A stretch of 64,000 nucleotides of DNA. It comes from Lycorma delicatula. Lineage: Eukaryota; Arthropoda; Insecta; Hemiptera; Fulgoridae. The notes beneath the pieces were generated by a model, which had not been told where the DNA came from, searched no databases, and was given only the letters and a program-made list of their open reading frames with translations. The DNA lies in the NCBI RefSeq assembly GCF_047948215.1, contig NC_134463.1, forward strand, positions 57,170,201-57,234,200, read 5' to 3'. Positions 55,401 through 61,758 of this stretch are shown here, one piece after another. The stretch's first letter is position 1. Each line of letters starts with the position of its first letter. A program made the translations under genes and the position numbers.

Positions 55401-57365
55401 TTACACAAATCACCTAAAGTGAAGCACCATGAATTATAACTTGAATCATTTGTAAAGTTTTAAGCGATACACGAAAACAAAAAAAAATAAAAACATTTTA
55501 CAATATTTTTAAAGTAACTTCTTATCTTAATTATACCATATAGAATATTAAAAATATACATTGTAAAAAACCATACAAAGATACTTATAATCGATGTACC
55601 TTCAACACCACACATGCATGATCAGGAACCTTTTCCAAAACTGGAGGTTCTTCATGGAATTCCAGGGAACACACAAACCTGGAGAGCACAGCCAGATAGT
55701 GACAACTTCAGCCCTCATGCTATCCCACTCGGCAGCAGAGTACACCTGTCCAATATGGTACAGATCTTGACATACAAAAGAAGTAGTTGTGACATTGAAC
55801 GAAACACGCCACATCATCATGGGCTGTTTAAGCAACTATACTTCTGGAGAAGCTGTAGTTTGTCTGACATTGCACCACCTAATAACAGAGGCGAAGTAGT
55901 AGCTCAAAAGGAGAAGTTCAAGACTTTAACATCCCAAGCTCATCCTTTGTAAGATTATGAACCAGCACAGTCATGGCTTAGCTCAAGAAAGTCTCCTGGT
56001 GGCATTCAGGATCTTGCAGAAACACCCAACATAAGCAAGACATCTTGTGACATGCAAGGGGTTTATCTCAAAGGGTGGTAAACACCCAGTAAAGAACTTT
56101 TCCCTAGACAAAAAGAGGACTGGAGGCTTCTGAATAGGCTGCTTCAGGCATGACAAGATGCAGGACAAACTTTCAGAAGCAGGGGGTTGTGGACTCTGTT
56201 GCCTGCAACTGTGGCGATACAAAGATTATAGCTCATCTGCTTAAGTGTCATCTTTGCCCAATCAAGTCCATATAGAAGGAATTGCAAACAGAAGAAATGT
56301 TTGAGGTGAAAAGAGTGCACTTAATGTCACTAATTTTTGGTACACTACTGTTTAAGTAGCCTGTGAACTGTATGTATATATCTGTATTATACTTTTGTTT
56401 GATATAAACCTTCCAATGAAATATTTTATGGATTTTTTTTTAATTTAGATTTAGTTTAAAGTAATTTTAATGTTTATTTAATAATATTGCCTATTATAAT
56501 AATAATTTTCATATGTTTCTAAGTACAATAATAAATAAACACTACATATCAATATTTTGTTACAATAGTGTGTTATAGATTAATTTTAATAAATGCAAAA
56601 TCAAGATAAATTTTTTAAAATTATATTATTTGTTTAAATTGAATTTTCATTATTTTCTCATTTAATATTTTTTTTTTACAGATACTTATGCTCCTGAAAA
56701 TTGAAATTATAAATTTTTTATAACAGATGTCACATATATATCATATAATTAACCAAAAAACAACAAACTGAATTCTAGCAGCAGAATAAAATTATTTTGT
56801 TTTTTTTTCACTTACTGTTTTTTTCAGTTTAGTGCTTTTAAATAGATCTCAACTTCATAAGAAGGGATTTATTTTTCAAATTATAATTAAAAACATCAGG
56901 TATCTATTTATTATCAGTCAACTCAAGTAAACTGAACTACTTTATAAAAGCGCTTGATGGAGCTAAAAAAAAACCAATAAGTGAAAATAATTAATTTTAA
57001 TGAAAGATTATGGTTGTACATTAAGCAATGTATAACCATAAACAACTAAGAACCTACCAACTCATAAATATATTTAACATATTTTATAAAATACAAACCT
57101 TTATTTAACAATATTGCGAGATATCTGAACACAAATACTTACACAAATATTAGCATAGCATCCCATAGATATAAAAAAGCAAGTAGTGGTCCAAAGGCCT
57201 CATATATATAAGCATAATCTCCACCAGATTTTGGTATTGATGTACCCAATTCAGCATAACATAAAGCACCAATCATTGAAAGTACACCACACAATGCCCA
57301 GACAACAAGAGATGTTCCAACCGAATTAACTGCTTCTATTACTCCTTTAGGAGATACAAAAATAC
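18443..57365 (-). CDS. mnd: SLC7 L-type amino acid transporter light chain (minidiscs-like), 11 coding exons, 5' end missing
   Basis: The joined exons encode about 445 residues of a LAT-type member of the APC superfamily, which exchanges neutral or branched-chain amino acids at the plasma membrane as a disulfide-linked partner of a 4F2hc/CD98 heavy chain. Seen in order: GIFVSPKGV (second half of TM1, substrate site), [29 protein letters not shown] with the extracellular Cys that links to the heavy chain, [21 protein letters not shown] (TM6), [50 protein letters not shown] and the C-terminal tail [16 protein letters not shown] followed by stop. Every donor is GT, every acceptor AG, and all phases agree. 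LATs are usually near 490-510 residues, so some 45-60 N-terminal residues are missing. The mnd name rests on the tail and GIFVSPKGV; another insect LAT paralogue is possible. Confidence 0.9.
19366..19650 (+). mobile_element. tRNA-derived SINE, type A
   Basis: The head reads CCAGGTTGGTCTAGTGGTGA then ACTCGTCTTC (A-box region) and GGTTCAAAT (B box), followed by the shared body with GTTCTTTGGTGGTTACAATT and CACACATCT, and a tail with CATCCTCTGAAG..TGGTGGTTCTAGAGGCTAAACAAG. A diverged flanking repeat (GGGTTGGGAAGTA near 19349 and GGATTGCAAAGTA near 19649) may be its target-site duplication. Confidence 0.8.
20640..21235 (+). mobile_element. mariner transposase remnant
   Basis: Fragments of the catalytic domain can be read in order on the plus strand: IITNDET then IYNTNEKSK (the first Asp block, normally GDETW), [31 protein letters not shown] (the second block, normally [10 protein letters not shown]), and [15 protein letters not shown] with [10 protein letters not shown] (the third Asp block and the C-terminal helix). 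Stops and frame changes separate them; the terminal repeats are not recognisable. No D is left in the second block, so it is inactive. Confidence 0.8.
22612..22725 (-). mobile_element. tRNA-like SINE head, type B
   Basis: On the minus strand the segment reads GGCAGAGTGGTAGCATCTCG, GCCTTTTATCCGGAGG, then TCTGGGTTCAAATCCCAGAC. It has an A box, a possible anticodon arm and a full B box with a T-arm stem, like tRNA-Lys-derived SINEs. Unrelated DNA rather than an acceptor stem follows, so I treat it as a SINE and not a tRNA gene. Related heads occur at 45354, 48732 and 62712. Confidence 0.65.
23455..24271 (-). mobile_element. mariner, internally deleted, 0.8 kb
   Basis: Minus-strand orientation. 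The ends share TTTTTTTTCAA then RGTCYGATYGGTC as an inverted repeat; TA adjoins the left end (23453-23454) and CA the right. The N-terminal DNA-binding region is well preserved from the ATG at 24115: [33 protein letters not shown] and [16 protein letters not shown]. After about 70 codons the frame runs into a hairpin (23856-23911) and then, frameshifted, into the part around the second catalytic Asp ([11 protein letters not shown], which in another frame is LHDNARPHT). The first-Asp region and the centre of the gene are gone, so it is a non-autonomous derivative. Confidence 0.9.
23856..23911. repeat. Two adjacent hairpins at a mariner deletion junction
   Basis: Hairpin 1: CCTGGTGA (23856-23863) with TCACCAGG (23870-23877), loop 6 nt. 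Hairpin 2: GGAAGGAAGCGAGT (23880-23893) with ACTCGCTTCCTTCC (23898-23911), loop 4 nt, perfect 14-bp stem. They sit exactly where the N-terminal coding part of the mariner meets its catalytic part. Confidence 0.9.
25665..27212 (-). mobile_element. mariner with a nested insertion
   Basis: Ends match as inverted repeats: ATGTATCCAGAAAATATGTA at the left and GGTATATCCAGAAAATAAGT on the complement of the right end, both followed by CAGTT. Minus-strand transposase pieces: [13 protein letters not shown] (first Asp), [27 protein letters not shown] where the second Asp is Asn, and [20 protein letters not shown] near the C-terminus. The PPYSPDLAPSD region is absent. A 519-bp unrelated piece sits at 26428-26946, flanked by a 13-bp duplication; without it the mariner is about 1.03 kb. 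Confidence 0.85.
26428..26946. mobile_element. 519-bp element inserted in mariner, 13-bp TSD
   Basis: TATTCATAACATA occurs at 26415-26427 and again at 26947-26959, exactly flanking a stretch that is clearly richer in G+C than its surroundings. Joining the flanks restores a continuous mariner sequence. A 13-bp duplication suits a LINE/SINE-type insertion. I recognise no coding motif or tRNA box inside, and no A tail at either end, so the family stays open; it could be a 5'-truncated LINE fragment. Confidence 0.75.
27458..27635 (-). CDS. mnd: mnd-like coding exon j (TM11-TM12)
   Basis: 178 nt; acceptor ATTTTTCAG. It encodes [40 protein letters not shown], then [19 protein letters not shown]. 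The donor I use is TTTAG|GTTTGT: weak, but it gives phase 1 and joins exactly to exon k. Without splicing, the frame would read on for about 49 codons of non-conserved sequence to a stop at 27312. Confidence 0.88.
28417..28462. repeat. 23-bp tandem duplication
   Basis: Two adjacent copies (28417-28439 and 28440-28462) of a unit beginning CATTTACATTT and ending TGTCAATCTA, with one mismatch. Confidence 0.85.
28924..29010. repeat. Inverted repeat flanked by 17-bp direct repeat
   Basis: GAAAAACTAAAGAATAA occurs perfectly at 28924-28940 and 28994-29010. Between them are 13-bp arms TTTTCTATAGTTA (28969-28981) and TAACTATAGAAAA (28986-28998), and a further AACTATAGTT palindrome near 28950-28959. 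It looks like a small fold-back insertion or local rearrangement. Confidence 0.75.
30778..30800. repeat. (TAA)n microsatellite
   Basis: About seven uninterrupted trinucleotide units, 34 bp from the 3' end of exon i. Confidence 0.9.
30834..30983 (-). CDS. mnd: mnd-like coding exon i (TM9-TM10)
   Basis: 150 nt, phase 0 at both ends; acceptor CTTTTAG, donor GTAAGT. It encodes [20 protein letters not shown], a second hydrophobic helix, and [14 protein letters not shown]. The WLRxxKPxxxRPIK motif lies on the cytoplasmic side in LAT proteins. The upstream intron (30984-31133) is only 150 bp. Confidence 0.93.
31134..31230 (-). CDS. mnd: mnd-like coding exon h (loop TM8-TM9)
   Basis: 97 nt; acceptor ATTTCAG, donor GTAAGT. 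It encodes (R)[19 protein letters not shown], then [25 protein letters not shown]....TPxPSLVF is the family consensus; Glu of the AREGH motif is Tyr here. Confidence 0.93.
31365..32109 (+). mobile_element. IS630/Tc1-like DNA transposon, deleted copy
   Basis: Long imperfect terminal inverted repeats: GTACAAAAAAGAATATCGGA and then TATATCTCTTGAA at the left (from 31367); GTACGAAAAACTATGTAGGA and then AATATCTCTTAA on the complement of the right end. Between them are broken pieces of a DDE transposase: [16 protein letters not shown] then [13 protein letters not shown] (helix-turn-helix part), [12 protein letters not shown] (alignable to the QFCxxML block), [12 protein letters not shown] then [13 protein letters not shown]. 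Alignment to the family is by eye and memory. At ~745 bp it is short and contains stops. Confidence 0.7.
33807..34097 (-). mobile_element. tRNA-derived SINE, type A, with 12-bp TSD
   Basis: On the minus strand it reads GACCCACCGGGTTGGTCTAG, TGGTAACGTGTCTTCCC, AAATCAGCTGATTTGG, GAGAGTTCAGTGTTCAAGTC (B box), then the shared body and tail. TGTAAAAGAAGA flanks it perfectly at 33795-33806 and 34098-34109. Confidence 0.92.
34387..35385 (+). mobile_element. mariner, 1.0 kb, deleted
   Basis: Inverted ends TGAGGTGCAGCTCAAAAGCA (left) and CGAAGCATAGTTCAAAAGTA (complement of right), with TA on both sides (34385-34386, 35386-35387). The transposase begins as an open frame (34414-34764): [30 protein letters not shown] and [16 protein letters not shown], the DNA-binding region. 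It then jumps to the catalytic region, [10 protein letters not shown], where the first Asp is His, and later [16 protein letters not shown] keeps the second Asp. The third Asp region is degraded. The linker between the binding and catalytic regions is deleted. Confidence 0.9.
35597..35700 (-). CDS. mnd: mnd-like coding exon g (TM8)
   Basis: 104 nt; acceptor TTTAACAG, donor GTAAAA. It encodes [20 protein letters not shown], then [14 protein letters not shown] and two bases of an Arg codon. FGN, the hydrophobic TM8 and TSSR are family landmarks. Confidence 0.93.
35701..37044 (-). other. Intron f-g, 1.3 kb
   Basis: AT-rich. A plus-strand open frame at 36309-36599 (96 residues) starts in low-complexity DNA and has no recognisable domain. 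No transposon was identified. Confidence 0.55.
37045..37168 (-). CDS. mnd: mnd-like coding exon f (TM7)
   Basis: 124 nt; acceptor TTTCAG, donor GTATGA (weaker than consensus). It encodes [20 protein letters not shown], then [27 protein letters not shown] and the following helix match TM7 of LAT proteins. Confidence 0.93.
40091..40574. mobile_element. Candidate MITE with ~80-bp inverted repeats
   Basis: The left arm (about 40091-40173) contains ATTTAATTCAAAATG, then AGTTGTCTTTGCAACCATC and AGTGAATGACAAAT. The complement of the right arm (about 40501-40574) contains ATCTTATTCAAATT, then AGTTGTCTTTGCAATCATC and AGTGACTGACATTT. The ~330-bp interior is AT-rich and non-coding. Small size, long imperfect inverted repeats and no gene fit a miniature inverted-repeat transposable element; the exact ends and target duplication are not clear. 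Confidence 0.65.
41253..41285. repeat. (TA)n microsatellite
   Basis: About 16 uninterrupted TA units in the intron between exons e and f. Confidence 0.95.
41515..41559 (-). CDS. mnd: mnd-like coding exon e, 45 nt (TM6 to intracellular loop)
   Basis: A very short exon between acceptor ATTACAG and donor GTTAGT. It encodes [14 protein letters not shown] plus the first two bases of a Val codon, completing the W at its start. NYLNFxTEExxNP is one of the most conserved LAT stretches, and the reading frame continues exactly into exon f. Confidence 0.92.
43318..43435. repeat. Compound (TA)n/(TG)n microsatellite
   Basis: Runs of TA, then mixed TATG/TG units, then about 23 uninterrupted GT units. The 103-residue open frame spanning it (43291-43602) owes its IYIYIY and CVCVCV tracts to the repeat and is not a gene. 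Confidence 0.95.
44595..44883 (+). mobile_element. tRNA-derived SINE, type A (first of an adjacent pair)
   Basis: The best-preserved head in the window: CCCACTGGGTTGGTCTAGTG, GTGAACGCGTCTTCCC, AAATCTTCTGATTTGG, AGTCGAGAGTTCCAGCGTTC. The body has TTCTTTGGTGGTTGGGTTTC and AATTAACCACACATCTCAGG; the tail has CATCCTCTTAAGTAATGCC and CCTGGAGGCTAAACAGG. It is flanked by AGGTAAGAAAATACTGGA (44577-44594) and AGGTATGAAAATACTGA (44884-44900). Confidence 0.93.
44901..45193 (+). mobile_element. tRNA-derived SINE, type A (second of an adjacent pair)
   Basis: Head GTTGGTCTAGTGGTGAACTC, GAGTTCTAAGGTTTAGATCC; same body and tail as the preceding copy but clearly diverged from it, so it is not a recent duplicate. 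It is flanked by two perfect copies of AGGTATGAAAATACTGA (44884-44900 and 45194-45210). Confidence 0.93.
45354..45484 (-). mobile_element. Short type-B SINE with 12-bp TSD
   Basis: On the minus strand: CCTTTTCATCTGGAGGTCCT then GGGTTCAAATCTTGGTCAGG (B box), CATGGCATTTTCACACACAC, then the tail CTTCTGAAGCAATACCTAAC, GGTGGTCATGGAGG and TTAAACAAGAG, which is the type-A tail. The A-box half is missing. TCCCCAACTGGA flanks it at 45342-45353 and 45485-45496. Confidence 0.85.
45902..46004 (-). CDS. mnd: mnd-like coding exon d (loop and start of TM6)
   Basis: 103 nt; acceptor ATTTACAG, donor GTAAGT. It encodes [20 protein letters not shown], then [15 protein letters not shown], the last Trp being split over the intron. 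FSYSGW corresponds to the FAYGGW of TM6; the middle Gly is Ser here. Confidence 0.93.
46981..47389 (-). mobile_element. mariner 5' end, truncated
   Basis: On the minus strand the end CGAGGTCTGTAAATAAAGTA, then ATGAGAC, adjoins TA (47390-47391). It is followed by about 210 nt of leader, then coding pieces of the N-terminal domain: [17 protein letters not shown] in one frame, MEMTLCHEP, and [23 protein letters not shown] across frames, matching FCVKLG..ATETF and the REEVEDDERPGRP hinge of mariner transposases. It stops abruptly near 46981 with no 3' part. Same broad type as the copy at 58740-60002, whose right end has a related terminal repeat. Confidence 0.78.
47573..47912 (-). mobile_element. 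tRNA-derived SINE, type A, with internal tail duplication
   Basis: On the minus strand: CCCACCTGGCTGGTCTAGTG, GTGAACGCATCTTCCC, GAGAGTTTCAGCGTTCAAGT, then the body and tail. It is ~50 bp longer than the others because the tail unit with TTCAGAGGATGA is present three times near 47620-47680. The flanks AACTGATAGCTACAC and AACAGATAGATATAC could be a diverged target duplication. Confidence 0.85.
48732..48800 (+). mobile_element. tRNA-like SINE head, type B
   Basis: GGAGTAGTAGCATCTTGGTC, TTTCATCTGGAATTCCGGGA then TCAAATCCTGG: the same A-box, anticodon-arm and B-box order as 22612-22725. It is followed by GACAAGGCAATTTTC and unrelated DNA. Not a functional tRNA, as no acceptor stem can be formed that I can see. 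Confidence 0.6.
49269..49394 (-). CDS. mnd: mnd-like coding exon c (TM4-TM5)
   Basis: 126 nt; acceptor TTTTTTCAG, donor GTGAGT. It encodes [20 protein letters not shown], then [21 protein letters not shown]. NCYxVK followed by an AAKLLAL-like helix is the LAT pattern between TM4 and TM5. Confidence 0.92.
49395..51678 (-). other. Intron b-c, 2.3 kb
   Basis: No transposon or coding frame recognised. It contains a perfect 24-bp palindrome AGAGACTATATATATATAGT then CTCT at 50404-50427, and a 75-residue plus-strand open frame (50874-51101) without a domain. Confidence 0.55.
51679..51794 (-). CDS. mnd: mnd-like coding exon b (TM3-TM4, heavy-chain Cys)
   Basis: 116 nt; acceptor TTTTCAG, donor GTAAGT. 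It encodes [20 protein letters not shown], then [18 protein letters not shown]. The Cys of PDCELP aligns with the conserved extracellular Cys that forms the disulfide to 4F2hc-type heavy chains, which supports a heterodimeric light chain. Confidence 0.93.
52610..53420 (+). mobile_element. Highly decayed mariner-like remnant
   Basis: Pieces in consistent order suggest a transposase: a polar N-terminal block ([20 protein letters not shown], 52780-52842), [15 protein letters not shown] (53085-53125), [13 protein letters not shown] (53160-53195; compare HIVTCDESW, first Asp), and [16 protein letters not shown] (53289-53336; compare ATVFWDxxGxxLxDF). No terminal repeats were seen and stops are frequent. 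The order of blocks is the main support. Confidence 0.55.
54968..55198. repeat. 230-bp direct repeat, copy 1
   Basis: Matches 56762-56987 over its whole length with scattered mismatches and small indels. Shared landmarks: AACAAACTGAATTCTAGCAG, AGTGCTTTTAAATAGATCT, AATTAAAAACATCA, GTCAACTCAAGTAAACTGAA and AACCAATAAGTGAAAA. Confidence 0.9.
55590..56320 (+). mobile_element. Jockey-type LINE ORF2, C-terminal fragment
   Basis: The plus-strand frame open at 55614-55952 has [20 protein letters not shown] then SQAHPL, matching the AGIAPPDxRRExAxxxE..HPL block after the reverse transcriptase of Jockey-clade elements. After a stop, [12 protein letters not shown], then LNRLLQA, and in another frame [20 protein letters not shown] (56205-56262), the C-terminal CxCG...H...C..C knuckle. 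Reverse transcriptase itself is absent, so this is a 5'-truncated, dead copy. Confidence 0.75.
56762..56987. repeat. 230-bp direct repeat, copy 2
   Basis: Second copy of the repeat at 54968, in the same orientation and about 1.8 kb away, ending roughly 155 bp from exon a. The LINE fragment lies between the copies. Confidence 0.9.
57143..57365 (-). CDS. mnd: mnd-like coding exon a (TM1 end to TM3)
   Basis: First exon visible; 223 nt. It follows an acceptor (TTCTGTGAAG) and starts in phase 1: the incoming G plus GT makes the Gly of GIF. It encodes [20 protein letters not shown] through [19 protein letters not shown] to LWDAMLIFV. The donor is GTAAGT after ATATTTGT (phase 2). The Gly-Ile-Phe is the unwound TM1 segment that contacts the amino group of the substrate in APC transporters. 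Confidence 0.93.
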
Positions 57366-58739
57366 CTTCACAGAAAAAAAAAAATTATTCAAGTACAATA
57401 TTGAAAAAACTTAGAACATAAAAAAATCATGGCAAATTTGAATTTGTCATCATATATAAAACTACAAATTACCTATTCCTATCAAATTTATTATTTTTTT
57501 TATTCATCTAAGTAGATGATAAATGTAAATATAAATACATTATATATTATACATTATACAGTATATATTAATACATTAGTTTAAAATAAAAATACATTTT
57601 CTTTAAAAAATAGATCCTTTTCATTGTTGTCTTTATTGTTCATTTTACCTGACCTCTTATTAGGAAATTTACTGTCATATTGCTTATTTTGCTTTCTTTA
57701 TAAAAAAAATGGACAATTTGAAAAATCTTTGCCTAACAAATTGCTTGAAAAACTTTTAATAGGAATTTTAGAAATTTTGTAACTGATGTTTTTCTAATAC
57801 ACCAGTTTTTACGTAATTTTCTCCTGATGTTTTTCTACTTTATTGTTTACGTAGCACTATAATATAAATCGAGTAGTAGCAAAAATTCCAACATATTTTT
57901 CAACAACTTTCATCTAATATATTTGTTGATCTGATTGTTGAAATCCATTCCTATTTATATGAAAAATAATTAGTTATGTTAAATTTTATGAAAATCTTTA
58001 TACTTATTTCACATTTTGTGGAAAAAACTATCAGGTATAACCTTTCTTCCAAAATTCTGCAACTTCAATCATCCTTTCAGTCACTAAATTAATTTATTTC
58101 TGTTTGCAAACCTCTACCACATTTGAACTAGAGAGCAGTGACTTTACAGTTATATCTTTCATCACTGGTATAATTTCATTTCATCATATGCTTCTACAAT
58201 CACTAAACCCTCCTCCTTTAACAATTCAAAATTCTTCAGCAACTACTATATGTTGCTTAGGTCAATATCCACTTAGGAGTCACTTTTAGAGATCAAAGTT
58301 CATAAAACTGTGCAACATTTCATCCGTAAAAACACAAGAAGGTTTTTAGTTTGGGTTTCCTGCACCATTCTTCCACTTCAAGTACAATGGGATGATTGAT
58401 TATTTGATATCTAATATCTAACATTTACAAAATCTTTATACGAACAAAAATTCAAATCCATGAAGTTATCAATAATAAATTTTTTTTAAAGAAAGATTGT
58501 TGAAACTTAACTTTTTTCTCTGATATCTTTTTGATAAAATACACCCTTTCTGAAATATGTTAACAGTTTGAAAAAAAAAAATCACCTATACATTATATCC
58601 TACAGCAGTTTATTCTGTGAAAATATTTATCAATAAAATAAATAATATTTTTAATTAAAATAGCTTTTTAAATACCAATGTAAATTAGAAAATTTTTTAG
58701 TAAATTCAATGTCTGTTAAGAAAATAACTGAATATTATT

Positions 58740-60002
58740 AATTATGTGCCAACAGAGATATTTAGTGATGTGCAGTTGGCAGCATTGTGTTCCATATAAC
58801 CTTCTCTGTGACCACATGTTCTTGAACTGTTAATATCTCATTTAGTTTTCATGTTATTGTTATTTGAATGCAACATGTTTAAGTGTTAGTAGCAATTTTT
58901 TTGAGCAACAATACAACATAAAATTTTGCGTGAAACCAGGGAAAACTTTCACAAAAGCATTTCCACTTTTGAAACAAGCTTACAGAGATGATGATCTAGG
59001 TCATACACAATGTAATGATGGTTTTCACAATTTAAAAGTGGTCATCAGTCAATCAAAGATAACCCTCGACTGGAAAGGTGTTTGAAGACGTCTTCAACTG
59101 ATGACACCTATGTTCAGAAAATCAATAGTCTGGTTGTGCAAATCGTCGATTGACTGTCAGAGAAATTTTAGAAGATGTTAACATCTTGAATAGATCATGC
59201 CATATCATTTTGACTGAAAAACTGAACATTTCAGTTTGCTTCGAGTCGCAGCAAAGTTTATTCCTCATTTGATGACCGAACAGTAGAAAGAATATCACGT
59301 GGACGTTCCTTGACAACTTCTTGAACAAGCCCCAATGATGATGAAACATTCACACAAAGGATCATAACTGGAGATGAAAGCTGGATTTATGGCTACGACA
59401 TAAAGACAAAAGTTCAATCATCACAATGGATCGGCAAAGGTTCTCCATGCCCCAAGAAAGCACATCAATCTAAATCCTATGTCAGAATGATGCTCTGTGT
59501 TTTTTTTTTTCGATTGTAATGGAATTGTGGATTTTGAATTCTTGCCTCAAGGTGAAATAGTGAATCATGTGTACTATCAAGGCGTTTTACAAGAGCTATG
59601 TGAAAAAAATCCACAAAAAGAGACCAGAGTTGTGGAGAGACAACTCATGGTTCTTTCACCATGACAATGCGTATTCAATATTGTCAATTCATCAGTTTTA
59701 TGCCAAAAATCAGATGACTGTCCTCTCCTTCAGCCCCCTACTAGCCAGACCAGGCTCCTTGCACCAATGATTTTAATTTTAATGTTTATTGATGACATTA
59801 AAGCAAATTTATCATGGACCTTAAAGGCTATTTCAAATGAAACTAACTGAAAATGCAACCAGGACTGCTTTGCGAAGTGGAAACACCACTGGGAAGTGTG
59901 TGAATATGAGAGGGGAGTACTTTGAAGGGGACAAGGACCAATAATTAGTAAAATTAAAATGATTAAAAAAATAAAATTCAATTATTTTCTGAAAAGATCT
60001 CG
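58740..60002 (+). mobile_element. mariner, ~1.26 kb, inactive
   Basis: The transposase starts near 58864: SVSSNFFEQQYNIKFCVKPG, KTFTKAFPLLKQAYRDDDLG, then shifts frame. Catalytic blocks: RIITGDESWIYGYDIKT (first Asp), KKIHKKRPELWRDNSW then FFHHDNAYSILSIHQFYAKN (second Asp, codon at 59663-59665), and PPTSQTRLLAPM, where PPYSPDLAPxD is expected and a frameshift destroys the third Asp. The remnant of GGEYIEG-type C-terminus is near 59910. The right end, complement CGAGATCTTTTCAGAAAATA, adjoins TA (60003-60004); the left terminal repeat was not found, so that boundary is approximate. Confidence 0.85.
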
Positions 60003-60454
60003 TATAGTTTATATTAAATAAAAATTAATTTTACAACTTGATGACAATAAACAACTTGTATAAATGATGATAAACTTACTTTTATGAACACTATAGAATG
60101 ATTATTATTAAATTAAAAATTATAGTATACATTCATTCTTTTAGAAATCAGCTGAAATAACATTTGCTTATTAGAACTTTCTATTACACAGTGGAAGATT
60201 TATTAATGACACAGATGCATAGAAATGCTTTTCAACTAATTTTTATTTGTCTTAATTGTTTTTTCTTTGATGTGTATTTACTCAATCAATTAGACTTAAA
60301 TTAAAAAGGTTTCTAGAATTATATGATTTATGTATATTTCATAATTAATTTTTATAGAATTAAAATGAATAATTTATTTAAAAGAATTTAAAAACGATTA
60401 AAATCAATATTTTTAACAATTAAGAGAATACGGTGGTACAGTAAAATTATAATA

Positions 60455-61758
60455 TGAGGGTAAGTCAATTATCCGCAATTTAATTATATTTTTATTTATG
60501 TTGATAGTACTGTCGTGTTGCGTAGATGACGCATGCTTGGTTTAATTGTTATGTCTGTGCAGGTTTGATGCTGCTAGGTTAGTTCCATTATCGCTGCCCT
60601 GCCATTAACCATGGCTGCTTCGCTTTCTGTTTGCACCAAAGAAGAGCAACATTCAGTGATCCGTTTTTTGTGGTTGGAAGGTGTATCAGGAGCCAAAATT
60701 CATTGAAGACTTTTGGTACAGTACGGGAACAGTGTGCTGCCACAACAGAGTGTCTACGAATGGATTGAAAAATTCAGAAATGGTCGCACAAGTCTTACGC
60801 ATGACGTAGGAGCCGGACGACCGTTTACTGCCACAAATGAGGAAATCATTGAGCATGCAGGTGAAATGGTTTTCTTAGACAGATGAGTAACTATTGATGA
60901 GGTGGCAAATCGTCTGCAAATTAGTCACGATTCTGCCTACGAAATCATCCACAACAAACTTGGGTTTCATAAAGTCTGTGCAAGATGGGTCCCAAAACAA
61001 CTCACACAGCTGCATAAACAAACGCGCTTGGACATCTGCCAAAAACATTTGGATCGCTATGGTAACAAACAGGATATCTTCTTAGACAGAATCATCACTG
61101 GTGACGAAACATGGATCCATCATTACAAGCCAGAGAGTAAATGACAGAGTATGGAATGGAAACATCCAAATTCGCCCTGCAAAAAAAAGTTCAAGACCCA
61201 AACATCCCCAGGAAAACTCATGCTTACGGTTTTTTTGGGACTCACAAGGCCCAGTACTGGAACATTATGAGGAATGGGGCACGACAATAAACAGTGCGCA
61301 TTACAGTGAGATGCTTACTGCCAAGCTGAAGCCTGCAATTTGAAGCAAATGTCGAGGACTGCTGTCGAAAGGTGTTGTTGTATGACAATGCCCGTCCACA
61401 TACTGCTGTCCACACTGCTGAAACGTTCCAGAAACTCAACTTTGAACTACTGGCTCATCCTCCATATAGTCCTGACCTTGCCCCTTCTGACTACCACTTG
61501 GTCCACTCAAAAAGAGGCATTAAGGGGCATTAAGCGTCGATTTACCTCGGATGAAATGGTGAAAGAAGCGGTGCATTCCTGGCTCGCAGCTCAACCGAAA
61601 ACCTTCTTTTATGAGGGCATCAGGAAGCTTATGCAACAATGAACCAAGTGCATTGAAATGCAAGGGGCTATGTTGAAAAATAATGTACATGTAAGTTTCC
61701 TATTTGTACTGCAATAAAATTTATAACTACATTGCGGATAATAATTGACTTACCCTCG
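60455..61758 (+). mobile_element. mariner, full-length 1.3 kb, DD34D, inactive
   Basis: The ends are TGAGGGTAAGTCAATTATCC (left) and CGAGGGTAAGTCAATTATTA then TCCGCAATG (complement of right), with TA duplications at 60453-60454 and 61759-61760. The transposase begins at ATG 60611: MAASLSVCTKEEQHSVIRFL, then YGNSVLPQQSVYEWIEKF, TIDEVANRLQISHDSAYEII and FLDRIITGDETWIHHYKPES. The second Asp is in [12 protein letters not shown] (61384-61386) and the third in HPPYSPDLAPSDYH (61489-61491): exactly 34 residues lie between them, the mariner DD34D signature. Several in-frame stops and frameshifts (for example after AKIH, FLDR, KPESK and KLKPAI) make it inactive. Confidence 0.95.

Larger units (their letters stand above)
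51795..57142 (-). other. Intron a-b, 5.3 kb
   Basis: Holds a mariner-like remnant (52610), a LINE C-terminal fragment (55590) and two copies of a 230-bp repeat (54968 and 56762). The stretches 51795-52609, 53421-54967 and 55199-55589 are AT-rich; I see no gene in them. Confidence 0.6.

Noticed and set aside
54968..56987. LTR retrotransposon formed by the two 230-bp direct repeats
   Set aside because: The repeats lack TG..CA ends, no primer-binding site or polypurine tract was seen, and the interior carries a LINE fragment rather than gag/pol.
57472..57505. Possible upstream exon: minus-strand frame reading IINLIGIG before a GTAATT donor, which would join to exon a and resemble the NMIGSGIF motif
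   Set aside because: The frame meets a TGA eleven codons upstream, the composition is poly(A)-like, the resulting intron would be only ~106 bp, and the expected GSGIF Ser is missing. It looks like chance in AT-rich DNA.
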